Made by a program: the position numbers and the translations under genes. Below are positions 27,299 through 35,083 of a stretch of 58,896 nt of DNA, one piece after another (position 1 is the stretch's first letter; each line of letters starts with the position of its first letter). Source of the DNA: Actinomycetota bacterium (GTDB taxonomy: Bacteria > Actinomycetota > Acidimicrobiia > Acidimicrobiales > Acidimicrobilacustridaceae); assembly GCA_016185305.1 (NCBI GenBank), contig JACPNV010000024.1:1-58896 (forward strand). Reading direction: 5' to 3'. Below the pieces are notes generated by a model that worked only from the letters and a program-made list of their open reading frames with translations, ran no database searches and was not told the DNA's origin.

Positions 27299-27384
27299 GC
27301 CCGGAGGCTAGCTAGTGCGATGACCACCAACGTTTGCATGGTTGGTCGCGGCAAGGGCCGGACGGTCTTGGCTTTTGGGGGGTT

Positions 27385-27414
27385 TCAGGGGGGCGTCATT
27401 TCCTGCCCCCCTGA
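27385..27414. terminator. Strong stem-loop between tetR and SDR genes
   Basis: TCAGGGGGGC-GTCATTTCCT-GCCCCCCTGA is a perfect 10-bp stem with a 10-nt loop. It is downstream of tetR and upstream of the SDR gene (both leftward), without a clear T-tract on either strand. It could block read-through into the SDR gene. Confidence 0.5.
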
Positions 27415-27485
27415 CCTGCGGCGATTCGACTCGTCGTGAGCCGCAGCACGGATGTGCGGCCGTCAGGCCGCCCCACCAGAACCTC

Positions 27486-27511
27486 GACCGACGAAGCTCC
27501 GCTTCGTGGTC
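27486..27511 (-). terminator. Hairpin after tetR
   Basis: GACC-g-ACGAAGC-TCC-GCTTCGT-GGTC forms an 11-bp stem with a single bulge and a 3-nt loop. It begins 18 bp past the tetR stop, where an intrinsic terminator would lie. No U-tract follows. Confidence 0.5.
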
Positions 27512-27528
27512 GAAGCACTAGACGGTGA

Positions 27529-28164
27529 TCAATCCACCCAGGCGAGGAACATGGCGATGAGACCCTCGGTGGCGAGGTCGGCGAACTCGTCATCACGTTC
27601 GGGGTCACCCACCTCCAGCCATTCGAGAACGCTGGTGTTGAGGTACTCGACGCTCGTCCGCGAGGCCCACGCCTTGATGACAGGATCAGAGATGCGATCG
27701 CCGATGATGCCGCCGGCGATCTCGAACCCAACCTCTTGGACCCGGCGGTGCATCTCGGCAAACTGCGGCTCGCGTGCCGCGTGGACCATCAGCAACCGGT
27801 AGCCGTCGGGGTTCTCGCGCGCCACCGTGAGGATCGATCGGAGCGTGTAGCCCCGGCGCTGCTCATCCGGCGCCGAGCGGTTGGCGACGAACTCGTCGTG
27901 CAACCGCGTGGCCACCGCCATGAGCACGGCGCGGTAGAGGTCTTCTTTCGACTCGAAGTGGCGGTAGACGATCAGCTTGGTGACACCGGCCGCAGCCGCG
28001 ACGTCCTCCATCGACGTGGCGGCGAACCCTTCGCCGGCGAACGCGGTGGCGGCGGCTTGCAGGATCGAGGCGTGGCGCTCCTGGCGCGGCAGCAGCCGGC
28101 GGGGAGCTTGCCGGGCGGGCGCGGGCGCGGGGGTGGGGGTGGAGGTGGAGGTGCGGGTGCTCAC
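27529..28164 (-). CDS. TetR-family transcriptional regulator
   Basis: A 211-residue repressor. The helix-turn-helix is ILQAAATAFAGEGFAATSME followed by DVAAAAGVTKLIVYRHFESK, preceded by a low-complexity Ser/Thr/Pro/Ala tail of about 25 residues. The C-terminal ligand domain has ENPDGYRLLMVHAAREPQF. It is divergent from the ferritin-like/monooxygenase operon; the 113-bp gap holds a palindrome over the promoters of both. The natural inference is autoregulation plus control of that operon. Its ligand may be a fatty acyl or terpenoid-type compound, but nothing in the sequence decides this. Start GTG 28164; an internal start would remove the low-complexity tail. Confidence 0.88.
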   Translation of the reverse strand: MSTRTSTSTPTPAPAPARQAPRRLLPRQERHASILQAAATAFAGEGFAATSMEDVAAAAGVTKLIVYRHFESKEDLYRAVLMAVATRLHDEFVANRSAPDEQRRGYTLRSILTVARENPDGYRLLMVHAAREPQFAEMHRRVQEVGFEIAGGIIGDRISDPVIKAWASRTSVEYLNTSVLEWLEVGDPERDDEFADLATEGLIAMFLAWVD

Positions 28165-28194
28165 AGGAAATCGGTCACACGTGGTCTCTGGCCG

Positions 28195-28224
28195 TTGCCA
28201 GGTGTATACGGGTGAGTTTACACT
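28195..28224. promoter_or_regulatory. Divergent promoter with overlapping TetR-type operator
   Basis: TTGCCA (28195-28200) and TACACT (28219-28224), 18 bp apart, form a rightward promoter. The inverted repeat GTGTATAC-GGGTGA-GTTTACAC (28202-28223; 7 of 8 arm positions match) covers the spacer and -10 box. On the minus strand, TATACA (28208-28203) is a -10 box for tetR inside the same palindrome. A bound repressor would block both promoters. Confidence 0.7.
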
Positions 28225-28277
28225 CTGGCCAGTCGACGCCGCCGGCCGGCTGCGTCCACGGCCAGGGGGATCATCGC

Positions 28278-29411
28278 ATGACGACCGAGCAAGTCGAGTT
28301 CACCGGCACCGAGCTGCTGCAGTCCCACGACTACCAGGCACCGCTCGAGACGACCAACGGCGTCAGGTGCCACGGAGGGTTCGACGAGGACGGCACCTAC
28401 GTGTCGCCCCGCACCAAGCATCGGGTGCCAGCGATCGAAGCCTGGGAAGGCAAGCGCGTCGAAGACTGCGGCACGCCGCCGCTCGAGGCGCCGCTCGCCA
28501 CGTGGCCCGAGCACTTCCCGAACGTCGCGCAGACCACCTTCCTGCTCGGCAAGGGCGTCCCGCAGCCGATGATCAGCGAGCTCACGCGGATCGGCACCGT
28601 CGAAGGGTTCGGCGCCATGATGCGCCACCTCCCCCTGCCCGACTTCCAGGTCATCTTCGACGACTCGATCGCCGGTACCGCGACCGAGCACATCCGCAAG
28701 GGCCTGTTCGAAGCGCACTCTCGCGACGAAGCGGGGTGGGAGGACGAGGCCGGGCACGATCGCATGTGGTACGCGGCGCGCGACATCGCATTCGAGAACC
28801 CCGCGACCGAAGACCAGACCCAGGCCATGCTGCAACGCATGGGCATCACGCCTGCGGGCGGGGGCGTTCCCGACTTCCAGAAGCTGCGCGAGGCCGCGAT
28901 CGCCATGCGCGTCCTCCCGAACGACATCGACTTCGACCTCGAGAGCATGCTCAACCGGATGATCGGCCTGCTCTTCATCGAGATCTCCGCGTTCCACGCC
29001 TTCGCCTGGGCCGAGGAGGTCCTGCGCGACACCGACCTGACCGCTGGTGGCGGCGAGGCCGCCGACATCGTGTCGTACATCCGGCAAGACGAAACACCCC
29101 ATGTCGGCTACCTGACGGTTGCCCTGTCCGAGATGCGTGACCGCACCTGGGTCGGCCGCACGGGCACGAAGTACGACGGCGAGGAGATGATCCAGCTCCT
29201 GTGGGACAAGGCGATGTCCGAGTCGCTCTTCGCCCGCCGCGGCGACTTTCTCAAGCTCATCTCGCGCGAGATCAACAACGCGATCGAGGGCCGTGCCGAT
29301 CGTGACGACCTCATGGACGAGTTCTGGCCGCTCGGGGTCGTGCAGCCCACGGCCGAAGGTTGGGTCGAGACGCGCCCCGGCGGCGAGCAGGTCGAGATCC
29401 CGGCGGCATGA
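28278..29411 (+). CDS. Conserved protein with ferritin-like di-iron features
   Basis: A 377-residue protein I cannot name. Helices near residues 225-290 carry LLFIEISAFHAFAWAEEVL and SYIRQDETPHVGYLTVALSE. These Glu/His pairs (including ExxH) resemble ferritin-like di-iron carboxylate sites. The N-terminus (TTNGVRCHGGFDEDGTYVSP) and the repeated acidic helices are unfamiliar. The ATG at 28278 follows a GGGGGA ribosome site by 9 bp. It is the first gene of the TetR-controlled operon and its stop is one base before the start of a luciferase-like monooxygenase, implying a shared oxidative reaction. Confidence 0.7.
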   Translation: MTTEQVEFTGTELLQSHDYQAPLETTNGVRCHGGFDEDGTYVSPRTKHRVPAIEAWEGKRVEDCGTPPLEAPLATWPEHFPNVAQTTFLLGKGVPQPMISELTRIGTVEGFGAMMRHLPLPDFQVIFDDSIAGTATEHIRKGLFEAHSRDEAGWEDEAGHDRMWYAARDIAFENPATEDQTQAMLQRMGITPAGGGVPDFQKLREAAIAMRVLPNDIDFDLESMLNRMIGLLFIEISAFHAFAWAEEVLRDTDLTAGGGEAADIVSYIRQDETPHVGYLTVALSEMRDRTWVGRTGTKYDGEEMIQLLWDKAMSESLFARRGDFLKLISREINNAIEGRADRDDLMDEFWPLGVVQPTAEGWVETRPGGEQVEIPAA

Positions 29412-29412
29412 C

Positions 29413-30774
29413 GTGAAGTTCGGCATCTTCTACGAGCACCAGTTGCCCCGGCCGTGGGAGGCGGACAGCGAGCGAACGCTGATCCAGAACGCGCTCGACC
29501 AGATCGAGCTGGCCGACCGGGTGGGCTTCGACTACGTGTGGGAGGTCGAGCACCACTTCCTCGAGGAGTACTCGCACTCCTCAGCGCCCGAGGTGTTCCT
29601 CGCGGCGGCCAGCCAGCGGACCGAGAACATCCGCCTCGGGCACGGCATCGTGCAGACCGCTCCGCAGTACAACCATCCCGCGCGCACCGCCGAGCGCATC
29701 GCCATGCTCGATCTGGTCTCCAACGGCCGGGTCGACTTCGGCAGCGGCGAGTCGTCTTCGGAAGCCGAGCTCGGGGGGTTCGCCATCCCGTACCCGGAGA
29801 AGCGGGACGCGTGGCTCGAAGGCCTCGAAGTCTCGATCCGCTGCATGACCGAAGACCCCTTCACCGGGCACCAGGGGACCTACACGACGATCCCGCCCCG
29901 CAACGTCGTGCCCAAGCCCGTGCAGAAGCCGCACCCGCCGCTGTGGGTCGCGTGCTCGCGGCGCGACACGATCCTGCTCGCCGCCGAGAAGGGTCTGGGT
30001 GCGCTGACGTTCGCGTTCATCGATCCAGAAGAGGCGGCGCACTGGGTGGCCGACTACGAGACGACGATGGCGGAGCGCTGCGTCCCGGTCGGCCAGCGCA
30101 TCGACCCGAACATCGCGTGCGTGACACCGATGATGTGCCATCCCGACGAGGCGCGCGCGATCGAGATGGGACTCGAGGGCGGCAACTTCTTCGGCTATTC
30201 GCTCGCCCACTTCTATGTCTTCGGCGAGCACAAGCCGGGCGAGACGAACGTGTGGGAGGAGTTCCAGGAGCGCCGGCACGCGCAGGGCTACTCCCCCGAG
30301 GCCGCGATCGCCGCGCAGCACGAGACGCTCGGGGCGAAGGCGGCAGCCGGTGACATGACCGGCCTCCGCGGCGCGGTGGGCACACCCGACCAGATCCGTG
30401 AGTTCCTCCGCCGCTATGAAGAGGCCGGCGTCGACCAGGTCATCTTCGTCATGCAGGCCGGCAAGAACACCCACGAGCACATCTGCGAGTCGATCGAGCG
30501 GTTCAGCCGCGAGGTCATGCCGGAGTTCAAGGATCGCGACGAGCAGCAGGTGGCCGCCAAGACCACGCGCTTCGCGCCGATCATCGAAGCGGCGATGGAG
30601 CGAAAGGTACGAGACGTTCCGGCGATGCCGGACGGCTACACGATGAAGGCCATCCCCAAAGCGATGGTCGACCAGTCCGGCAACGACCAGTTCCAGGAGT
30701 GGCTCGACACCCTCGCCGACAAGCAAGCCACCGGCGAGCGCGACGAAGCCTGGGAGCGGACCATCCTCGGGTGA
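29413..30774 (+). CDS. LLM-class (luciferase-like) flavin-dependent monooxygenase
   Basis: A 453-residue bacterial luciferase-like TIM barrel that would use FMNH2 or F420H2. Start GTG 29413 (VKFGIFYEHQLPRPW), one base after the previous stop. Family features: VGFDYVWEVEHHFLEEYSHS, IRLGHGIVQTAPQYNHPART, ERIAMLDLVSNGRVDFGSGE and KPHPPLWVACSRRDTILLA. It is about 100 residues longer than typical members, with a C-terminal extension after position 350. It is translationally coupled to the ferritin-like protein, so both probably act on one substrate. Confidence 0.9.
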   Translation: MKFGIFYEHQLPRPWEADSERTLIQNALDQIELADRVGFDYVWEVEHHFLEEYSHSSAPEVFLAAASQRTENIRLGHGIVQTAPQYNHPARTAERIAMLDLVSNGRVDFGSGESSSEAELGGFAIPYPEKRDAWLEGLEVSIRCMTEDPFTGHQGTYTTIPPRNVVPKPVQKPHPPLWVACSRRDTILLAAEKGLGALTFAFIDPEEAAHWVADYETTMAERCVPVGQRIDPNIACVTPMMCHPDEARAIEMGLEGGNFFGYSLAHFYVFGEHKPGETNVWEEFQERRHAQGYSPEAAIAAQHETLGAKAAAGDMTGLRGAVGTPDQIREFLRRYEEAGVDQVIFVMQAGKNTHEHICESIERFSREVMPEFKDRDEQQVAAKTTRFAPIIEAAMERKVRDVPAMPDGYTMKAIPKAMVDQSGNDQFQEWLDTLADKQATGERDEAWERTILG

Positions 30775-30880
30775 GCTGAGGCTGCGCCGATAGGCGTCGC
30801 CGTGGCCGGAGCGGCCCGGCGCGCAGCGCCGAGAGCGGGAGATCTGGCGTTACGAGCCGCGTCGACCGAACCTATCCACA

Positions 30881-30904
30881 GAACTGAGCTGAGGACGCCA
30901 GTTC
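30881..30904. terminator. Possible bidirectional stem-loop between convergent genes
   Basis: GAACTG and CAGTTC (perfect 6-bp arms, 12-nt loop) overlap the stop of the leftward DUF1501 gene. A second small stem, GGCGC-GCA-GCGCC, lies at 30818-30830. Between them they occupy the gap behind the rightward monooxygenase gene. No T-tract, so the call is weak. Confidence 0.3.
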
Positions 30905-32306
30905 AGGCGACGAGGCCGAGCCGGTCGAACGAGCCACCGAGGATGCCGTCGGTGAGGTCGGGCTCGCCGGCAAGCCAGTCGAGCGCGGCGGCGTAGAGCG
31001 AGCGGGTCTCGACGGTCGACTTCACGTCGCCGTTGTCGAGTTGGCCGAGGTTGGCGTCGCCGATGATCTGCTTGCCGCGCACCGGCGTGCCCGCCAGGAA
31101 CTGCACGCCGCCCTCGCCGTGATCGGTGCCGCTGCCGTTCTCTTGCACCCGCCGGCCGAACTCGCTCGTCGTCATGACCAGCACCCGGTCGGATCGACCC
31201 TGCTTGTCGACCGCCGCGAGGAAGCCGCTGACCCCCTGGGCCAGATCGTCGAGCAGTTGCGGGTGGACGGCGGCCTGGTTCGAGTGGGTGTCGTAGCCGC
31301 TGACGCCGACCACGATGATCTCGGTGCCGATCTGCAAGTCGATGATGCCGGCGGCGACATCGAGCAGCTCGGCCACCTCACCTCGCCCGCCCTGCTGGGC
31401 GCGCAACGCCCTGTCGAGACCCGCGTCGCGCGGCTGCGTCGCGGCCGGAGCGGCGGCGACCCCCTTGAGCAGATCGACGGCGCGCAGCGCGCTCGGTATC
31501 GATTGCTGCGCCGCCGCGAGGTCGGGATCGTTGGCGAGCGGCTCGGCGGTCATGGCGAAGGCCTTGCTCAGCTGCGCGGCGTCGGCACCTTTCGGCGCGA
31601 GGAGATCGAACCCCTGCGGATCGCGCACCGCCGTCGACATGGCGTTGTCGCCTACGAGGGCGGGCGACCCGGCGCCGAGCGAGATCGCTCGCAATGGATT
31701 CGTCGGGTCGCCGCGCTGGTCGAGGTAGCGGCCGAGCCAGCCGGTCGTGCGGGCTTGGCCCGGTGTCGCCGACCACCACAGGTCCATCGCCTGGAAGTGC
31801 GAGCGGCTCTGGCCCTGGAGGAAGCCGACGGCGTCGACGGCCACCAACCGCCCGCCATCCCAGAGCGGCACGAGCGGCTGCAGCTTCGGGTGCAGGCCGT
31901 AGGCGGCGCCGTCGAGCTTGACGATCTCCCCTTCTTCCACCCGCAGGGTGGGCCGGCTGTCGAAGTACGAACCGTCGTTGCCCGGAACGAGCGTGTTCAG
32001 CCCGTCGTTGCCGCCGGCGAGCTGCAGAACGACCAGGGTCTTCCCCGCCGTGGCCGCCGCCGAAGGGACGGCGGAGCCCGGCACTCCGCTCGTCGCCGGC
32101 ACCGTTCCCCCCGAGCTCACTGCATCTTCGAGATGCTCGCGCACGAGCGCGTTCCAGAGCAGGCCACCCCCAGCGGCCGCGACCGCGGCGCCTCCGGTGA
32201 TGCCGAGGAACGTGCGGCGGCTCAGCTCGGGGCGCGCCGTTCGCCGTGGCGGGCTCTCGCCGCTCGGATCTGTCTTCTTCGCGTTCTTCGCGTTCTTCGC
32301 GTCCAT
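30903..32306 (-). CDS. DUF1501 family Tat-exported protein
   Basis: A 467-residue DUF1501 protein, a sulfatase/alkaline-phosphatase-like fold. The Tat signal is LSRRTFLGITGGAAVAAAGG; then VVLQLAGGNDGLNTLVPGND, LHPKLQPLVPLWDGGRLVAV and TSEFGRRVQENGSGTDHGEG. It nearly always pairs with a DUF1800 protein, as here (10-bp gap). The ATG at 32306 has AAGGA 6 bp upstream. Residues 3-11 are an AKN repeat encoded by three near-identical 9-bp units (GCGAAGAAC), a slippage-prone tract at the protein's start. The biological role of the pair is still poorly known; exopolysaccharide or surface processing has been suggested. Confidence 0.88.
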   Translation of the reverse strand: MDAKNAKNAKKTDPSGESPPRRTARPELSRRTFLGITGGAAVAAAGGGLLWNALVREHLEDAVSSGGTVPATSGVPGSAVPSAAATAGKTLVVLQLAGGNDGLNTLVPGNDGSYFDSRPTLRVEEGEIVKLDGAAYGLHPKLQPLVPLWDGGRLVAVDAVGFLQGQSRSHFQAMDLWWSATPGQARTTGWLGRYLDQRGDPTNPLRAISLGAGSPALVGDNAMSTAVRDPQGFDLLAPKGADAAQLSKAFAMTAEPLANDPDLAAAQQSIPSALRAVDLLKGVAAAPAATQPRDAGLDRALRAQQGGRGEVAELLDVAAGIIDLQIGTEIIVVGVSGYDTHSNQAAVHPQLLDDLAQGVSGFLAAVDKQGRSDRVLVMTTSEFGRRVQENGSGTDHGEGGVQFLAGTPVRGKQIIGDANLGQLDNGDVKSTVETRSLYAAALDWLAGEPDLTDGILGGSFDRLGLVA

Positions 32307-32316
32307 CGGTGATCCT

Positions 32317-33579
32317 TTACGCGAGCACGAGCTCGGGAGAGGCAAGTGCGATCGTCAACACGCTGGTCGGGCCCGAGCCTCGTACGCCCTCGAGCGCCGT
32401 CCTCGTCGCGTCGCCGAACCCCGCCGGATGGCCAAGAGCATCGGCGAGCTCGCGCAGGTCGCCCGCGCCCGCCAGCGACCGCACCGGGCCAGCCGGCGGC
32501 GCCAGGTCGGCGATCGAGCTCGCCATGTTGAACCGGGCGATCGTGGCGGAAGACGTCAACCAGTTCTTTCCCCCCGGCCAACCGGCGACGTTCGGCGCGT
32601 TGAGCGGCACCTGCCCGGCGGGCACGAGGTCGGCGCCCGTCGCGGCCAACACCCTTTCGACCTCGGCACCGACGTTCCTGATCGCGCTCGTGAACCACGG
32701 CACCGGCGCCATCACCAGCGGTGTCGAGGCGCCGTCGAGCCCCGCCTCGAGCACGGCGCGAAGCAGCGGCTTGATCTGAAGTCCACCGGCCTTGAACTCG
32801 CCGGCAAGCCGGGTGACGAGCCCGCGGTCGACATCGGGGCCCAGGATGGCCTTGCAGAGCTTGGTCGCGATGAACGCCGGGCACGCGTCTTGCGCCACCA
32901 CCGCGTCCATCACCGAATCGAGGCTGTTCACGCCACTTCGCCCGAGGTAGCTCTGCGCGGTGTTCTCGTGCAACCCGGGCACCAGGCGCGAGCCCCCGCT
33001 CGGCCCGACCACCCAGCCGGTCAGTGCCTCGGCGCCGGCGCGGACGTCGGCTTCGGTGTAGTTGCCGATGCCGAGCGTGAAGAGCTCGAGGAGCTCGCGC
33101 CCGTAGTTCTCGTTCACCGCGCCCTTCCGGCTCTTCGCGCCGTCGAGGTACACGAGCATGGCGGGGTCGATGGTGACGGCGCGCAGCAGCGTGCGGAAGT
33201 CGCCGAGCCCCAGCTGCGCGAACAGCCGCAACTGGTTCACCATCAGCTCCGGCCGCTTCACCGTCGGCAGCGTCGAGACGAAATGACCGTGCCAGAACCA
33301 CCGCATCCACTCATGCAGCGGCCGCGGCGTCGTCGCCATGGTGCGCAACCACGAGCCGATCGTCTGGGCGAAGTACCTGCGCCCCATCTTCGGGTCATAG
33401 GTGCCGAAGTCGATCCCCTCCCACGGGTCGGCCGGCGCCGCCACGCCGTACCGGTCAGGATCGAGCAGCTCGTCGAGCACCGAGCTGACACCCTTGGTTT
33501 CGAGCTGATCGAGCTGTCCCGGCCCCAAGCCGAACCCGGCCCGCCGGTACAACCAGGCGATCTTCTCGCGATCGTTCAC
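32317..33579 (-). CDS. DUF1800 family protein
   Basis: A 420-residue DUF1800 protein: IAWLYRRAGFGLGPGQLDQL, PLHEWMRWFWHGHFVSTLP, LVYLDGAKSRKGAVNENYGR and ELLELFTLGIGNYTEADVRA are the family hallmarks. There is no clear signal peptide in front, unlike some homologs; export might rely on the Tat-carrying DUF1501 partner encoded 10 bp downstream (inference). Start GTG 33579. It is divergent from a luciferase-like gene with an 86-bp gap. Confidence 0.9.
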   Translation of the reverse strand: MNDREKIAWLYRRAGFGLGPGQLDQLETKGVSSVLDELLDPDRYGVAAPADPWEGIDFGTYDPKMGRRYFAQTIGSWLRTMATTPRPLHEWMRWFWHGHFVSTLPTVKRPELMVNQLRLFAQLGLGDFRTLLRAVTIDPAMLVYLDGAKSRKGAVNENYGRELLELFTLGIGNYTEADVRAGAEALTGWVVGPSGGSRLVPGLHENTAQSYLGRSGVNSLDSVMDAVVAQDACPAFIATKLCKAILGPDVDRGLVTRLAGEFKAGGLQIKPLLRAVLEAGLDGASTPLVMAPVPWFTSAIRNVGAEVERVLAATGADLVPAGQVPLNAPNVAGWPGGKNWLTSSATIARFNMASSIADLAPPAGPVRSLAGAGDLRELADALGHPAGFGDATRTALEGVRGSGPTSVLTIALASPELVLA

Positions 33580-33652
33580 CCGATCAGCATGCGGACCGAC
33601 TATGAGCGAACTGTGAACGGTCGATGGTAAAGCGTCGGAGACCGGCGCTCGC

Positions 33653-33658
33653 TAGCGT
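33653..33658 (+). promoter_or_regulatory. -10 box for the luciferase-like gene at 33666
   Basis: TAGCGT ends 7 bp before the ATG at 33666, a leaderless layout repeated at several genes in this window. No good -35 box. Confidence 0.4.
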
Positions 33659-33665
33659 TCGGCCC

Positions 33666-34544
33666 ATGGAGTTCGGAGTGTTCTTCGCCAACACCGGCCG
33701 GTTCTCGACCGGCGAGGGTGCCGAAGCGATCGCTCGGGCAGCCGAGGACGCCGGCTTCGATTCGGTGTGGACGGTCGAGCACGTCCTCGTACCCGACGGC
33801 TACGAGTCGGAGTACCCCTACGACAAGAGCGGCAAGATGCCGGGTGGCACCACCGTGGCCATCCCCGATCCGTTGATCTGGCTCAGCTATGTCGGTGCGG
33901 TCGCCAAGGCCTTGAAGCTCGGCACGGGCATCCTCATCGTCCCCCAACGCAACCCGGCCGTGCTGGCCAAAGAGGTAGCCACGCTCGACCACCTCACCGG
34001 CGGGCGCGCCCTGCTCGGCGTCGGCGCCGGCTGGCTGGAGGAGGAGTTCGACGCGCTCGGCGTTCCGTTCGAAGGGCGCGGCCGGCGGCTCGACGCGTAC
34101 ATCGACACGATGCGAGCACTGTGGCGCGACGACAGGGCGACCGTCGACAACGAGTTCGTGTCGTTCAAGGATGCGGTTTCGCTCCCCCATCCTGTGGGCG
34201 GCTCGGTCCCGATCGTCGTCGGAGGGCACAGCTTGGTGGCCGCACGGCGCGCCGGGCGGCTCGGCGACGGCTTCTTCCCGGGCCGAGGCGAGGTCGCGCA
34301 GCTCGTCGCGCTTTTGGACGAGATGCGCGCGGCCGCGACCGAAGCAGGCCGCGACCCCGGCACGATCGAGGTCACGGCGGGCACCGCGGCGATCTTCGCC
34401 CCCGACGCGGTCGACCAGGTGAAGCGGCTGGAGGAGCTCGGCGTGTCGCGCATCGTCGTCCCGCCGCTGTCGTTCCGGCTCGACGAGATCGGCGGGGCCC
34501 TCGGCCAGTTCGGCGAGAACCTCATCGCGAAGGTGAAGGGCTGA
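33666..34544 (+). CDS. LLM-class F420-dependent oxidoreductase
   Basis: A 292-residue luciferase-like TIM barrel of the short, F420-using type: MEFGVFFANTGRFSTGEGAE, AGFDSVWTVEHVLVPDGYES, LIVPQRNPAVLAKEVATLDH, RALLGVGAGWLEEEFDALGV and PIVVGGHSLVAARRAGRLGD. These match the actinobacterial TIGR03619-like group. Substrate unknown. The ATG follows a -10 box by 7 bp. The next gene (LOG-like) starts 12 bp downstream, so they probably share a transcript. Confidence 0.92.
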   Translation: MEFGVFFANTGRFSTGEGAEAIARAAEDAGFDSVWTVEHVLVPDGYESEYPYDKSGKMPGGTTVAIPDPLIWLSYVGAVAKALKLGTGILIVPQRNPAVLAKEVATLDHLTGGRALLGVGAGWLEEEFDALGVPFEGRGRRLDAYIDTMRALWRDDRATVDNEFVSFKDAVSLPHPVGGSVPIVVGGHSLVAARRAGRLGDGFFPGRGEVAQLVALLDEMRAAATEAGRDPGTIEVTAGTAAIFAPDAVDQVKRLEELGVSRIVVPPLSFRLDEIGGALGQFGENLIAKVKG

Positions 34545-34556
34545 GAGCAGCAGGGA

Positions 34557-35063
34557 ATGGATCTTCTGCGCCGCGACGACGATCCGGTCTACGTCAGCGT
34601 CGTCGGCGGCTCTGAATGCGACCGCGCCACGCGGCAGATGGCGGAGGAAGTCGGGCGGCTCCTCGCCCAAGAGGGTGCCTATGTGGTCACCGGTGGTCGG
34701 TCGGGCGTCGCCGAAGCCGCGTCGAGAGGTGCCTTCGAAGCGGGCGGGATGACGATCGGCATCCTCCCCGAACGGCATCGCGGCGAGGCCAACCGCTGGC
34801 TTCGGGTCGCGATCTCGACCGGTCTCGGCGAGACGCGCAACGCGCTCGTCGTCATGAACGGCGACGCGGTGATCGCGTTCGACGGCGCCTACGGCACCCT
34901 CTCGGAGATCGCGCACGCGCTCGTACACGGCAAGCGCGTGATCGGTCTGGGTGCCTGGGAGCTACGGCGCCTTGGCCAGCTCGATCGTTCGATCGAGCGG
35001 GTGGCCACGGCGGCCGAGGCCGTCGAGCTCGCGGCTGCCGCAGCGCGCCAGAAGAACAGCTGA
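34557..35063 (+). CDS. TIGR00725/LOG-like nucleotide-binding protein
   Basis: A 168-residue Rossmann-fold protein: VYVSVVGGSECDRATRQMAE, AYVVTGGRSGVAEAASRGAF and AVIAFDGAYGTLSEIAHALV. The GGxxTLxE active-site motif of LOG/lysine-decarboxylase-like nucleoside monophosphate phosphoribohydrolases appears here as GAYGTLSEI, placing it in the TIGR00725 group. A nucleotide-base-releasing activity is possible but unproven. It is in line with the F420 oxidoreductase and converges on the first zincin gene with a 20-bp gap. Confidence 0.82.
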   Translation: MDLLRRDDDPVYVSVVGGSECDRATRQMAEEVGRLLAQEGAYVVTGGRSGVAEAASRGAFEAGGMTIGILPERHRGEANRWLRVAISTGLGETRNALVVMNGDAVIAFDGAYGTLSEIAHALVHGKRVIGLGAWELRRLGQLDRSIERVATAAEAVELAAAAARQKNS

Positions 35064-35083
35064 CGCCGCGACACGCGCGATCG

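Noticed and set aside
27385-27414. A riboswitch upstream of the SDR gene
   Set aside because: Only one perfect stem-loop is seen, without a second conserved element or an SD-sequestering alternative fold.
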